The notes under the pieces: generated by a model
Database searches by the model: none
Seen by the model: the letters and a program-made list of their open reading frames with translations, nothing else
Told to the model about the DNA's origin: nothing
Source: Maricaulis maris
Lineage (GTDB): Bacteria > Pseudomonadota > Alphaproteobacteria > Caulobacterales > Maricaulaceae
Reading direction: 5' to 3'
Assembly: GCF_003634045.1 (NCBI RefSeq)
Contig: NZ_RBIM01000002.1
Span: 124,001 to 188,000 of the forward strand
Length of the DNA stretch: 64,000 nucleotides
Program-made: the position numbers and the translations under genes
Shown here: one piece after another, positions 1 to 8,918 of the stretch
How positions within the stretch are numbered: the first letter of the stretch is position 1
How the letters are laid out: every line of letters starts with the position of its first letter

Positions 1-120
1 GACCATAAGGGGCGGCTCGAACTCGACCTGCCGCCCAGCGGAACGGGAGCGGTTGTCCGGTTGATATTCCCGCTCGCCGAACTGCCAGAACAAGAACTTC
101 AAAGCACACAGGAGGCCTGA
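1..120 (+). CDS. ntrY: Sensor histidine kinase NtrY, C-terminal end (partial)
   Basis: The window opens inside a reading frame that runs 39 codons to a TGA and ends 3 bp before the ATG of ntrX. The visible residues (GRLELD, then GAVVRLIFPL) look like the last beta strands of a histidine kinase ATPase domain, where the G3-box region is followed by a hydrophobic strand. The identity as NtrY rests mainly on its position immediately upstream of ntrX, the usual partner order in alphaproteobacteria. NtrY is a membrane kinase that phosphorylates NtrX in response to nitrogen or redox conditions. Only the tail is seen, so the family call is contextual. Confidence 0.75.
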   Translation, partial: DHKGRLELDLPPSGTGAVVRLIFPLAELPEQELQSTQEA

Positions 121-123
121 TCG

Positions 124-1512
124 ATGGCTCGCGACATTCTGATCGTGGATGATGAGGCGGATATCCGGGAGCTGATCGGCGGCTTGCTGGAAGATGATGG
201 CTATGAAACGCGCGAAGCGGCGGATGCCGACGGCGCGCTGGGCGAAATCCGTGCCCGCAAACCTTCCCTCGTCATTCTCGACGTCTGGCTGCAGGGCAGC
301 CGGTTGGACGGGATCGAACTGCTCGACGAATTCCGGGCCATTGATGCCAACATGCCGGTCATCGTGATTTCCGGCCATGGCACGATCGAGACCGCCGTCG
401 CCGCGATCCGCAAGGGCGCCTACGACTTCCTGGAAAAACCCTTCAAGAGCGACAAGCTTCTGCTCACCGTGACACGCGCGCTGGAAACCAGCCGCCTGCG
501 CCAGGAAAATGCCCAGTTGCGGGCACGCAGCGAGGCACAAAGCTCGCTGATCGGCGATTCCAGCGGTATCGTGCAGGTGCGCCAGCTTGTCGACCGGGTC
601 GCGCCGACCAATAGCCGTGTCCTCATTCGCGGCCCGTCGGGCGCCGGCAAGGAATTGGTAGCCCGGCTGATCCACGACAACTCGCCGCGCGCACAGGCAG
701 ATTTTGTCGCCGTCAGTGCCCCGGGTATGTCGCCGGAGGGGGTCGAGGAGGAATTGTTCGGCCGCGAGAATGAGGACGGCAGCGTCAAGCATGTCGGCCT
801 GCTGGAGCGCGCCCATGGGGGCACACTCTATCTCGACGAAATCGCCGACATGCCCAAGGACACGCAGAGCAAGTTGTTGCGGCTCTTGGTCGAGCAACGT
901 TTCCGGCGTATCGGTGGCGCTGCCGACGTGCAGGTCAATGTGCGGGTGATTTCCTCGACGGCGCAGGATCTGGCTGGTCGGATACAGGGCGGCTTGTTCC
1001 GCGAAGACCTCTATCACCGCCTGGCCGTGGTGCCGGTGCAGGTGCCGCCCCTGGCGGACCGGCGCGAGGACATCCCGGCCCTGGTCGGTCATTTCGTGGA
1101 CCGTCTAACAGCCTCTGCCGGCCTGCCGCGTCGCCGCTTCGGTGAGGATGTAATGGCCGCCTTGCAGGCCCATGGCTGGCCGGGCAATGTTCGGCAGTTG
1201 CGCAACAATATCGAACGCCTGCTCATTCTGGCGACCGGCGCGATGGATGAACCGATCACGCTGGACTCCCTGCCGTCAGAAGTCGTGACGCGGGAAAACC
1301 AGGATGTGGGGTTTGACGCCGAGAAGATGATCGCCTTGTCTTTGCGCGAGGCGCGGGAGAATTTCGAGCGTGAATACCTCAAGGCCCAGATTGACCGTTT
1401 TGGCGGCAATATCTCTCGCACCGCAGCCTTTATCGGCATGGAGCGGTCGGCCTTGCATCGCAAACTCAAATCGCTCGGGGTTGGCAGCCCGCAACGCGAA
1501 GGCGCGGCCTGA
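124..1512 (+). CDS. ntrX: NtrX-type response regulator (NtrC family)
   Basis: 462 aa with three parts: a receiver domain (residues 1-120, likely phospho-acceptor D53 in VILDVW, conserved K near 106), an AAA+ domain (Walker A GPSGAGKE 170-177, Walker B TLYLDEI about 234-240) and a C-terminal Fis-type helix-turn-helix (GGNISRTAAFIGMERSALHR). The sigma-54 contact loop GAFTGA, normally just after ELFG, is absent; residues 210-230 read LFGRENEDGSVKHVGLLER instead. Alphaproteobacterial NtrX proteins are known to diverge here, so it probably acts without classical sigma-54 open-complex remodelling. It partners with NtrY, whose gene ends 3 bp upstream, and is followed by trkA after 21 bp, suggesting one transcription unit. 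Confidence 0.95.
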   Translation: MARDILIVDDEADIRELIGGLLEDDGYETREAADADGALGEIRARKPSLVILDVWLQGSRLDGIELLDEFRAIDANMPVIVISGHGTIETAVAAIRKGAYDFLEKPFKSDKLLLTVTRALETSRLRQENAQLRARSEAQSSLIGDSSGIVQVRQLVDRVAPTNSRVLIRGPSGAGKELVARLIHDNSPRAQADFVAVSAPGMSPEGVEEELFGRENEDGSVKHVGLLERAHGGTLYLDEIADMPKDTQSKLLRLLVEQRFRRIGGAADVQVNVRVISSTAQDLAGRIQGGLFREDLYHRLAVVPVQVPPLADRREDIPALVGHFVDRLTASAGLPRRRFGEDVMAALQAHGWPGNVRQLRNNIERLLILATGAMDEPITLDSLPSEVVTRENQDVGFDAEKMIALSLREARENFEREYLKAQIDRFGGNISRTAAFIGMERSALHRKLKSLGVGSPQREGAA

Positions 1513-1533
1513 CGCCGGACGGATGGATATCTC

Positions 1534-2907
1534 ATGAAAGCGATTGTCTGCGGAGCAGGGCAGGTTGGTGTGGGTATCGCCCGCGCACTGGCGCGTGAAG
1601 GCAATGCAGTCACGGTCGTCGACTGGTCGACTGAGTTGATCGACAATGTCGTCACCGATCTCGACGTCCAGGGCATTGTCGGCCACGGCTCGCACCCGGA
1701 CGTGCTGGAGCGCGCCGGCGCCGCCCAGGCGGACCTGTTGGTCGCTGTCACCCATTCCGATGAAGTCAACATGGTGGCCTGTCAGGTCGCCCATTCGCTG
1801 TTCCACACACCCATGCGCATTGCCCGCGTGCGAGCACAGAATTATCTCGACCCGGCCTGGGGCGACCTGTTTTCGACAGGGAATATGCCGGTCGATGTGG
1901 TGATCTCGCCGGAGCTGGAGGTTGGCCGGGCGATCCTGCAGCGGGTCGAAACACCGGGCGCATTCAACACCGCCGTCTTTTCCGGCGGGCGGGTGCAATT
2001 GTTGGGGCTGCGCCTCGACGAAAACTCGCCCGTCGCCGGCTCAACCACCGAACAGGTCATGGAATTGTTTCCCGACCTCCGGCTCGCCGTGGTCGGTGTG
2101 CAACGTGAACAAACACTCTTCATTCCCAAACTGCACGACCCCTTGCTGGCCGGCGATGACGTCTATGTTGTTACCGAAAGCCGTCAGGTACGCCGAATTC
2201 TCGACATTTTCGGACGCAATTCCGAACAGATCCGCCGCGTTGTGGTCGTCGGCGCCGGCAATATTGGTGTCTATGTGGCGCGGGCGCTGGAGCGGGCCGG
2301 TGGCGTCAAGGTCCGGCTGATCGAGGCCAACAAGGCGCGCGCCGAAGCCGCCGCCGAACGCTTGAAAAAGACGGTCGTCCTGCATGGCGACGGGCTCAAT
2401 GCCAAGCTGATGCGTGAAGCCGGCGTCGCCGATGCCGAACTTGTGGTCTGCGTCACCAATGACGACAAGGTCAACATGTTGTCCGCCGTCATGGCCAAGC
2501 GGGAAGGGGCCGAACGTGCCCTGTCGCTGATCAATGACCGGGCCTTTGAAAGCCTGCGCGATGCCCTCGATATCGATGTCCTGATCGATCCCCGGGCGAC
2601 CACGGTCTCGACCATCCTCCAGCATATCCGGCGCGGCCGGATCACGGGGCTGCAAAGCCTGGGTGGCGGCCAGGCCGAAGCGCTGGAGGGCGTTGCCCTG
2701 TCCACCTCACCGCTGGTCGGCAAGACGCTCGACGAGCTGGAATTGCCGGACGGGGTTGCCTTGGGTGCCGTGGTGCGCGGCGACAAGGTGATCCTGCCCT
2801 GCGACGAGGGCCGCATCCGCGAGAATGACCGGGTCCTCCTGTTCTGCAACACCGCGCTCATTCCCAAGGTTGAGCACCTGTTCCGCGTCAGCCTCGAATA
2901 TTTCTGA
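1534..2907 (+). CDS. trkA: Trk potassium uptake system, NAD-binding regulatory protein TrkA
   Basis: 457 aa, the normal length for TrkA. It has two tandem RCK units. The first Rossmann motif is GAGQVGVGIA at residues 7-16 and the second is VVVGAGNIGVYVARAL at about 235-250; each is followed by a TrkA-C domain. TrkA is a cytoplasmic gating ring that binds NAD(H) or ATP and controls the TrkH potassium channel. The cognate trkH gene begins 3 bp downstream, so the two form a translationally close pair. The location after ntrYX is the common alphaproteobacterial arrangement. ATG start, with no alternative worth preferring. Confidence 0.97.
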   Translation: MKAIVCGAGQVGVGIARALAREGNAVTVVDWSTELIDNVVTDLDVQGIVGHGSHPDVLERAGAAQADLLVAVTHSDEVNMVACQVAHSLFHTPMRIARVRAQNYLDPAWGDLFSTGNMPVDVVISPELEVGRAILQRVETPGAFNTAVFSGGRVQLLGLRLDENSPVAGSTTEQVMELFPDLRLAVVGVQREQTLFIPKLHDPLLAGDDVYVVTESRQVRRILDIFGRNSEQIRRVVVVGAGNIGVYVARALERAGGVKVRLIEANKARAEAAAERLKKTVVLHGDGLNAKLMREAGVADAELVVCVTNDDKVNMLSAVMAKREGAERALSLINDRAFESLRDALDIDVLIDPRATTVSTILQHIRRGRITGLQSLGGGQAEALEGVALSTSPLVGKTLDELELPDGVALGAVVRGDKVILPCDEGRIRENDRVLLFCNTALIPKVEHLFRVSLEYF

Positions 2908-2910
2908 GCC

Positions 2911-4314
2911 ATGACGCCTGTCGCCTTTCTCCGGCCGCTTGGCGCGCTCTGGGTTCTCCTGGCGGGCGTGGCCCTGTTTGCGGCCTTCGTGGCGGCGGCG
3001 GTCGGCGAGCCGCATCTTGCGCCGCTGTTCGGGACGACGGCGCTGATTGCCTTCATCCCCGGCATCTTCATCCTGACAGCGACGCGGGGCCTGCAATCAA
3101 AAGCGAGTGCGCTCGATGCGCTGGGTCTGGCGCTTCTATCCTGGATTACCGCGCCGGCCATGGCGGCCCTGCCGTTCTGGCTGACCGGGTATTTCGATCC
3201 GATCGATGCTGTATTCGAAGCTTATTCGGCGGTCACGACGACCGGTGCGACGCTATTGCCGGCCGAGGATTTGCCACGCTCGCTGATCTTCTGGCGCGCC
3301 ATCCTGGCCTGGCTGGGCGGTTATGCGTCGCTACTGCTCGCGATCGGCATTTTCGCGGCACTCGATCGGGACATTCCGGCGATCCGCAAGTCGGCGCTTT
3401 TGACGCTACGGTCCGACAATGTGTTTTCCCACTTGCCGCAAGCGGCACGGCGCATCGGCGTCATCTACACCATTTTGACATCGCTGATCTGGCTCGGTCT
3501 CCTGTTTGGCGGCAACGGATTGTTCACCTCGACCGTGCTGGCAATGAGCGCCATTTCGACCAGCGGCTATACGGTCGCCGATGGTGGCCTGTTGGCCACG
3601 ATCGGTCCGATCTCGACACTGTGGGTGGTTATTGGCTGCCTGCTCGGCTCGTTGAACATTGCCCTGTTCTGGGATGTCCTCCGTGACCGCTCGGTTCTGC
3701 GCGACCCCGACATTCTCGGCATCAGCGCCCTGATTATCGGTTTGGGCTTCTTTTTTATCCTGGCGCGGCCCGGGACACCGTTTTCGGACTTCATGGATGC
3801 TGCCTTCATCGTGTCGACCAGTGGGTTCTCCGCTGGCGGTGGCGTGATACCGGCTCTCGCGGCATCGATCTTTGTCGCGCTGATCGGCGGAGCGGCAGCG
3901 TCGACGACAGGCGGCATCAAGGTGTCGCGGATACTGTTGTTGTGGAAACGCATGGGCGCCGAGCTTGCGGTCCTGTCCGACCCGCGAAGCGTCGTCCCGG
4001 TGAGCTTTCGCGGCCGCCGGGTACACGAGACGGCTTTGGTCGGGATCTGGGCCTATGTGCTCGCTTTCGTTGGCTCGATCGGATTGGGTACGATGGCGCT
4101 GACGGCGGCCGGTCTCAATTTCGAGGATGCTTTCCTCGCGATGACGGCGGCGCTCGCCAATATCGGCCCGTTGTTCGACCAGTCCGAGCCCTTGGCGAGC
4201 TGGTCGCACCTGCCCGACCAGACCAAACCCATCCTTATTTCAGCCATGATTTTGGGGCGTTTGGAAGTGCTCGCCGCGATCGCCGCCGTGTGGGCACTCT
4301 TCATCAGGAAGTGA
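2911..4314 (+). CDS. trkH: Trk potassium uptake system, membrane channel TrkH
   Basis: 467 aa, slightly shorter than the typical 480. It is strongly hydrophobic with four pore-loop repeats of the Trk/Ktr/HKT fold; segments such as SAVTTTGATLL (about 105-115), SAISTSGYTVADGG (about 212-225), STSGFSAGGG (about 303-312) and the glycine-rich GGAAASTTGGIKVSRI mark filter or pore regions. It is an inner-membrane K+ channel gated by TrkA, whose gene lies 3 bp upstream. The C-terminus MILGRLEVLAAIA is the conserved TrkH ending. The downstream aminotransferase gene starts 10 bp later, so co-transcription is likely. Confidence 0.95.
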   Translation: MTPVAFLRPLGALWVLLAGVALFAAFVAAAVGEPHLAPLFGTTALIAFIPGIFILTATRGLQSKASALDALGLALLSWITAPAMAALPFWLTGYFDPIDAVFEAYSAVTTTGATLLPAEDLPRSLIFWRAILAWLGGYASLLLAIGIFAALDRDIPAIRKSALLTLRSDNVFSHLPQAARRIGVIYTILTSLIWLGLLFGGNGLFTSTVLAMSAISTSGYTVADGGLLATIGPISTLWVVIGCLLGSLNIALFWDVLRDRSVLRDPDILGISALIIGLGFFFILARPGTPFSDFMDAAFIVSTSGFSAGGGVIPALAASIFVALIGGAAASTTGGIKVSRILLLWKRMGAELAVLSDPRSVVPVSFRGRRVHETALVGIWAYVLAFVGSIGLGTMALTAAGLNFEDAFLAMTAALANIGPLFDQSEPLASWSHLPDQTKPILISAMILGRLEVLAAIAAVWALFIRK

Positions 4315-4324
4315 CGAAAAACCA

Positions 4325-5170
4325 ATGCGCTTTGCCTATGTCAACGGACGCTTCTGCCGTCATGGCGATGCCGCCATTCATGTCGAGGACCGCGGCTTCC
4401 AGTTCGCCGACGCCGTCTATGAGGTCTGGAGCGTTCGCAACGGACAATTGATGGACGCGGACGGGCATTTCGGGCGTCTGGCCCGGTCATTGGGGGAATT
4501 GCGCATTCCCGAGCCACGCTGCCGTCCGGCGCTGGAACATATCATCCGCGAACTCCTGCGCCGCAACCGGGTCCGCGACGGGCTGGTCTATCTGCAGGTT
4601 TCACGCGGGCAGGCGAGGCGGGACCATGCGTTTCCGAAAAAGCCGATCACCCCGACCATCGTCCTGACCTGCAAACGACTCGATTTCGCGGCGGCCGATG
4701 CCCGTGCGGCGACCGGAATCGCGGTGATCACCGTTCCCGACGAGCGCTGGGCGCGTTGTGACATCAAAACTGTCAACCTGTTGCCAAATGTCCTCGCCAA
4801 GCAAATGGCGGTGGAGGCCGGGGCTGTCGAGGCTTGGCAAGTCGACGCAGACGGCTTCATCACCGAGGGCAGTTCGACCAATGCCTGGATCGTGACCAAG
4901 GCCGGCACATTGCTCACACGGCAGGCCGATCATGGTATACTTCACGGCATAACTCGCGCTCGAATTATTGAATGTGCCCAAAGGCTTGGGCTTGATGTCG
5001 TGGAACGCGCCTTCACCCCGGAGGACGCGCTGGATGCGCGCGAGGCTTTCCTGACGTCCGCGACTTCGTTCGTGACACCGGTAGTTTCGATTGACAACAA
5101 TGTGATTGCCAATGGCGAACCCGGTTCACTGACCTCCGCGCTCCGCGAGGCCTATCTTGGCGAGGCGTGA
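4325..5170 (+). CDS. dat: D-amino-acid aminotransferase-like PLP enzyme (class IV)
   Basis: 281 aa, the usual length of fold-type IV aminotransferases. Residues 21-35 ([14 protein letters not shown]) and the [15 protein letters not shown] segment with the PLP lysine at K148 are typical of D-alanine aminotransferase or branched-chain aminotransferase relatives; [10 protein letters not shown] is the phosphate-binding region. It would interconvert D-alanine and D-glutamate, supplying peptidoglycan precursors. A branched-chain or aminodeoxychorismate lyase activity cannot be excluded from the sequence alone. Its place between trkH and hfq is shared with other alphaproteobacteria. The following hfq gene has about 106 bp of leader, so hfq probably has its own promoter. 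Confidence 0.85.
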   Translation: MRFAYVNGRFCRHGDAAIHVEDRGFQFADAVYEVWSVRNGQLMDADGHFGRLARSLGELRIPEPRCRPALEHIIRELLRRNRVRDGLVYLQVSRGQARRDHAFPKKPITPTIVLTCKRLDFAAADARAATGIAVITVPDERWARCDIKTVNLLPNVLAKQMAVEAGAVEAWQVDADGFITEGSSTNAWIVTKAGTLLTRQADHGILHGITRARIIECAQRLGLDVVERAFTPEDALDAREAFLTSATSFVTPVVSIDNNVIANGEPGSLTSALREAYLGEA

Positions 5171-5276
5171 GCCCATAATCCAGCTTCCCATGCAAAATGA
5201 AGTGGTTGCAGGGCAAGGCAGGGGCTGTATACCCTACATACGAATCGCTGATCAAAGCGACGCATGCGGAGCCAAC

Positions 5277-5549
5277 ATGTCGCACGATAAAAAACAAAAT
5301 CTCCAGGATGTCTTCCTGAACTCTGTGCGTAAAACGAAGACGCCCCTGACCATTTTCCTCGTCAATGGGGTCAAGCTGCAGGGCGTTGTCACCTGGTTCG
5401 ACAATTTCTGTGTCCTGCTTCGCCGCGACGGGCTGTCCCAGCTTGTCTACAAACACGCCATCTCGACCATCATGCCGGCCGCACCGGTCTCGCTGTTCGA
5501 GGATGACAAGGCGGATGAAGACGCAGCGGAAGAGAGCGCCACGGATTGA
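5277..5549 (+). CDS. hfq: RNA chaperone Hfq
   Basis: 90 aa. The Sm1 motif (residues about 11-48, including [19 protein letters not shown] and [15 protein letters not shown]) and the invariant Sm2 sequence YKHAIST are present, followed by a short acidic tail ([13 protein letters not shown]) in place of the long C-terminus of enterobacterial Hfq. The start is set at the ATG of [11 protein letters not shown], the conserved beginning of the family; a longer in-frame extension from 5157 overlaps dat and has no homology. Hfq forms a hexamer that pairs small RNAs with mRNAs. The stop codon overlaps the TTG start of hflX, so the hfq-hflX pair is translationally coupled. Confidence 0.97.
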   Translation: MSHDKKQNLQDVFLNSVRKTKTPLTIFLVNGVKLQGVVTWFDNFCVLLRRDGLSQLVYKHAISTIMPAAPVSLFEDDKADEDAAEESATD

Positions 5550-6898
5550 TTGAGCGCGAGGCGCCGGTATCACGCGCCCTTGTCATTCATCCCGCCAGCC
5601 GCGCTGACATGGAACGCGCCGAGGCGCGTCTCGAAGAAGCTGCCGGATTGGCCGAAGCCCTCGACCTTGAGGTCGTGGACGCTTCCATATTGCAAATCCG
5701 CAAGATCGATAGCGGCCGCTATTTTGGTCGTGGAAAGCTTGCCGAATTGGGCGAGATGATTGCCGATCTCGAGGCCAATGTCGCGGTAATCGACACCGCC
5801 CTGTCGCCGATCCAGCAACGCAATCTGGAAAAAGCCTGGAATGTGAAAGTGATCGACCGGACCGGTCTGATCCTGGAAATTTTCGGCCAGCGCGCGCGTA
5901 CAAAGGAAGGTGTGCTGCAGGTCGAACTGGCCCGTCTGGCCTATGAACGCTCGCGCCTGGTGCGGACTTGGACCCACCTGGAACGCCAGCGTGGCGGCCG
6001 CGGCTTCCTGGCCGGCCCCGGGGAGACACAGATCGAGACCGACCGGCGTCTGCTGAACGAAAAAATGGCCAAGCTGCGCCGTCAGCTCGACGAGGTCCGC
6101 CGGACGCGCGCCTTGCACCGCTCGAAGCGTCAGGATGTGCCGTTTCCGACGGTCGCGCTGGTTGGCTATACCAACGCAGGAAAGTCTACGCTTTTCAATT
6201 CGTTGACCGGTGCCGGCGTGTTCGCCCAGGACATGCCGTTTGCGACCCTGGATCCGACGGTGAGGGCGGTCGATCTGCCTGGTGGCACCCGTATTCTCCT
6301 GTCAGACACGGTCGGCTTCATTACGGACCTTCCGACCGAGCTTATCGCGGCCTTCCGGGCGACGCTGGAGGAGGTTCGTGAGGCGGACCTTCTGGTCCAT
6401 GTCATCGACTCCTCGGATCCGGATCGCGACGGCCGGATCAAGGATGTCGAGAGCGTGCTGGATGCGATCGAGGCCGGGCCGGCGCACGAACAAGCCATGC
6501 TGGAAGCCTGGAACAAGGCGGATCGACTGGACGAAGACGGCGCTGAAGACCTCGCCATCACGGTGCAGATGGCCAATCTGAAGGCCGGCCGCCCGGTCAA
6601 GCTCGCCTTGTCGGCGGTGACCGGCGAGGGCGTTACCGTGCTCGTCGAAGCCGTCGAGCGGGCCTTGTCACGCGAGAATGAGCGGCTGGAAATCCGGATT
6701 CCGCCGCAGGACGCACGCGCCTTGGCCTGGCTGCATGCGCATGGCGATGTGTTGGCCAGCAAGATCGATGCGGAAACCGGTGCCACCACGATGCAGGTTC
6801 GCCTGCACCCGGTCGAGGCCGGACGGTTTCGCGCACAGTTCCCCGAACTGGCAATCCCGCAGGGGATTGGCGAGGTCGAGGACGAAGATGATTTCTGA
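5546..6898 (+). CDS. hflX: Ribosome-associated GTPase HflX
   Basis: 450 aa. It has the HflX N-terminal domain (residues 1-100, with [10 protein letters not shown] and [14 protein letters not shown]), a helical linker ([19 protein letters not shown]) and a TrmE/Era-like G domain: G1 GYTNAGKST at about 207-215, G3 DTVGFI, and G4 at NKAD (WNKADRL). HflX splits stalled ribosomes, often under heat stress. The start is TTG at 5546, overlapping the hfq stop (TTGA), preceded by a purine-rich AGAGAG; no upstream start is available and homology covers the first residues. It is convergent with mazG, the two stops lying 17 bp apart. Confidence 0.95.
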   Translation: MIEREAPVSRALVIHPASRADMERAEARLEEAAGLAEALDLEVVDASILQIRKIDSGRYFGRGKLAELGEMIADLEANVAVIDTALSPIQQRNLEKAWNVKVIDRTGLILEIFGQRARTKEGVLQVELARLAYERSRLVRTWTHLERQRGGRGFLAGPGETQIETDRRLLNEKMAKLRRQLDEVRRTRALHRSKRQDVPFPTVALVGYTNAGKSTLFNSLTGAGVFAQDMPFATLDPTVRAVDLPGGTRILLSDTVGFITDLPTELIAAFRATLEEVREADLLVHVIDSSDPDRDGRIKDVESVLDAIEAGPAHEQAMLEAWNKADRLDEDGAEDLAITVQMANLKAGRPVKLALSAVTGEGVTVLVEAVERALSRENERLEIRIPPQDARALAWLHAHGDVLASKIDAETGATTMQVRLHPVEAGRFRAQFPELAIPQGIGEVEDEDDF

Positions 6899-6914
6899 CC
6901 GGACCTGTCGCTGA

Positions 6915-7736
6915 TCAGGCCGGTTCGGTGGTTGATTTCTCGATCCGCTTGGCCTCGTCCCACAGTGCTTCCATGGCGTCCAGGGACGTGTCTTTCATCG
7001 CCTGACCGCGGGCGGCGAGCGTGTCCTCGATATGCCGAAAGCGGCGCTCGAACTTGGCATTGGCGCTGCGTGTTGCCGCCTCGACATCGACCTTCATCTT
7101 GCGACCGAGATTGGTGCACACGAAGATCAGGTCGCCGATCTCCTCGGCGACCGCGTCGGCATCATCGGCCGCCATGGCTTCACGCACCTCGGCCAACTCC
7201 TCGTCGACCTTTTCCAGAACGCGGTCAGCGGTCGGCCAGTCAAAGCCGACCGTGGCGGCGCGCTTTTGCAGTTTCTGGGCGCGTTTGAGGGCGGGAAGGG
7301 CGACCGGCACATCGTCGAGCAGGCTCTCGCCCTTGTCCGAGGACTTCCGTTCGGCTGCCTTGATCGCCTCCCACTCAGCTGTCTGCGTCTCGGAATCGCG
7401 CGTGTCGGCATCTCCGAACACGTGCGGGTGGCGGCGGATCATCTTGTCATTGATGGCGGCAGCGACATCGTCAAAGCCGAACAGACCGGCTTCAGCGGCG
7501 ATCTGGCTGTGAAACACGACCTGGAGGAGGAGGTCGCCCAACTCGTCCTTGAGCTCGTCATAGCGTTTGCGCTCGATCGCATCAGCGACCTCATACGCTT
7601 CCTCGATCGTGTAGGGCGCGATGCTCGCGAAATCCTGTTCCAGATCCCAAGGGCAGCCGCCATCGGGATCACGGAGCTTCGCCATGATGACGCGAAGACG
7701 GTCGATAGGGGCGAGATTTTCGGGCGGCGTGGCCAT
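6915..7736 (-). CDS. mazG: Nucleoside triphosphate pyrophosphohydrolase MazG
   Basis: 273 aa, matching the double-domain MazG. The first MazG domain begins with LRDPDGGCPWDLEQDFASI and carries the metal-binding EEAYEVADAIE plus DELGDLLLQVVFHSQIA; the second carries EELAEVREAMAADDADAVAEEIGDL. The enzyme hydrolyses NTPs and dNTPs to monophosphates, lowering ppGpp or removing aberrant nucleotides. It is transcribed alone on the minus strand, convergent with hflX and separated from the next minus-strand gene by a 330-bp gap containing AT-rich inverted repeats. ATG start at 7736. Confidence 0.95.
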   Translation of the reverse strand: MATPPENLAPIDRLRVIMAKLRDPDGGCPWDLEQDFASIAPYTIEEAYEVADAIERKRYDELKDELGDLLLQVVFHSQIAAEAGLFGFDDVAAAINDKMIRRHPHVFGDADTRDSETQTAEWEAIKAAERKSSDKGESLLDDVPVALPALKRAQKLQKRAATVGFDWPTADRVLEKVDEELAEVREAMAADDADAVAEEIGDLIFVCTNLGRKMKVDVEAATRSANAKFERRFRHIEDTLAARGQAMKDTSLDAMEALWDEAKRIEKSTTEPA

Positions 7737-7903
7737 GACGTCTCCGGATTTGTCGAGCGCAGTTTCGTCGCGACCATAATCCGATTTGCCGCGCTGTAAG
7801 CCCGCCGCCGATACTTAAAGCAGGAAGAAAATTCAGACCTCTCATACCACGCGAACGAATTCCTCGCTGATAGCGCGCCTTAAGTAGGTGGTGCGTCGCA
7901 TTG

Positions 7904-7920
7904 AATTTATTCGATAAATT
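7904..7920. repeat. Perfect inverted repeat, 7-bp arms, 3-bp spacer
   Basis: Arms AATTTAT and ATAAATT flank TCG. The element lies about 170 bp upstream of the mazG start in an otherwise GC-rich genome. It could be an operator for a dimeric regulator or a chance AT palindrome; there is no T-run on either side to make it a convincing terminator. Confidence 0.45.
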
Positions 7921-7980
7921 GGATGAGGGGGTGCTACCGGGTGTCGGCGCATCTCGTTGCTGGCGCACGTCCGTTTAGCG

Positions 7981-7996
7981 CATAATAAATATTATG
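7981..7996. repeat. Perfect inverted repeat, 7-bp arms, AA centre
   Basis: Arms CATAATA and TATTATG surround a 2-bp AA centre. It sits 61 bp beyond the second AT-rich repeat in the same gap and 70 bp past the stop of the preceding MBL gene. Function unknown; an operator or a transcript 3' structure are the two plausible roles. Confidence 0.45.
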
Positions 7997-8066
7997 AGAA
8001 ATAAATGATGGATTTATCGAGCCCGGCGCTGCGCGAAACTGCGCGACAAAGTGCCGGTCAAATCGG

Positions 8067-8918
8067 TCAGTCGCGGATCGAAATCACGCCGTCGACCTCT
8101 TCCAGCATGAGACCGTCATGCCCTGGGCGGACTCCGTCCGGGAGTCGTGCCGCGAGCTCGGCATGGTCGAGTGTGATGTGGAGATTGGTCAGAATGCCGA
8201 TCGTCGCATCGACCCGGCTCAGTGCGGCGAGCGCCGCATCGACGTGAAAATGTGTCGGATGCGGTTCGTCGCGCAGCGCGTCGACGACCCAGCAAGTCAC
8301 GCCGTCGAGAATTTCGGCGCTATCCTCCGGCAGTCCGTTGATGTCGGCCGAGTACGCGATCTGACCAATCCGGAACCCGAGCGATCGGATCCGGCCATGT
8401 TCCTGGTCAAACGGGATGATCGCAACCTCGCCGCCCGGACCACCGACCAGCACGCGTTCGCCAAATGCCGGCATGTGACGCTGGTCCAGGATTGGCGGAT
8501 AGCCGGAATTCGGTGCCGCCTGAAAGGTATAGCCAAAACGAGTGGTCAGGGTTTTCGCGGTAGCGGTGTCCATCCATACCGGAATGCGCTGGCGCTGCAG
8601 ATAGGCAAAGGCGCGCAGGTCATCAATGCCATGGGTCTGGTCGGCATGGTCATGCGTCATCAGGACACCGTCGATCCGCGTCACGGCGGTCGACAACATC
8701 TGCTCGCGGAAATCCGGTGATGTGTCGATAACGACCCGGGTCACCGCCTCGCCACCCGCCAGATCGGCCTGGGAGTGTGCATGCTCGACAAGCGCGGAAC
8801 ACCGCCGACGCCGGTTTCTCGGGTTGGCGGGGTCACAATCGCCCCAATCACCATTGGCGCGTGGCACGCCGCCGGATGATCCTGTTCCCAGGAGCGTCAG
8901 GCGGGTGACCCCACTCAC
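8067..8918 (-). CDS. MBL-fold metal-dependent hydrolase (PhnP-like)
   Basis: 283 aa metallo-beta-lactamase fold protein. It opens with LTLLGTGSSGGVPR, contains the metal motif MTHDHADQTHGIDD (HxHxD at residues 89-93), and later IGQIAYSADINGLPEDS with the bridging aspartate strand. This is the PhnP/cyclic-phosphodiesterase type of MBL protein. The family hydrolyses phosphodiesters, but the natural substrate here cannot be told. Its start overlaps the tatD stop by 4 bp and it is the last gene of the rlpA-dac-tmk-holB-tatD minus-strand run, an order conserved in alphaproteobacteria. Confidence 0.85.
   Translation of the reverse strand: MSGVTRLTLLGTGSSGGVPRANGDWGDCDPANPRNRRRRCSALVEHAHSQADLAGGEAVTRVVIDTSPDFREQMLSTAVTRIDGVLMTHDHADQTHGIDDLRAFAYLQRQRIPVWMDTATAKTLTTRFGYTFQAAPNSGYPPILDQRHMPAFGERVLVGGPGGEVAIIPFDQEHGRIRSLGFRIGQIAYSADINGLPEDSAEILDGVTCWVVDALRDEPHPTHFHVDAALAALSRVDATIGILTNLHITLDHAELAARLPDGVRPGHDGLMLEEVDGVISIRD

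Larger units (their letters stand above)
7737..8066. other. Intergenic gap upstream of mazG with AT-rich inverted repeats
   Basis: No credible coding sequence is visible in this 330-bp stretch. It is noticeably AT-richer than its surroundings between about 7840 and 8020. It must hold the mazG promoter and the 3' end of the preceding minus-strand operon. Two separate perfect AT-rich inverted repeats (7904-7920 and 7981-7996) are listed separately. Confidence 0.6.
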
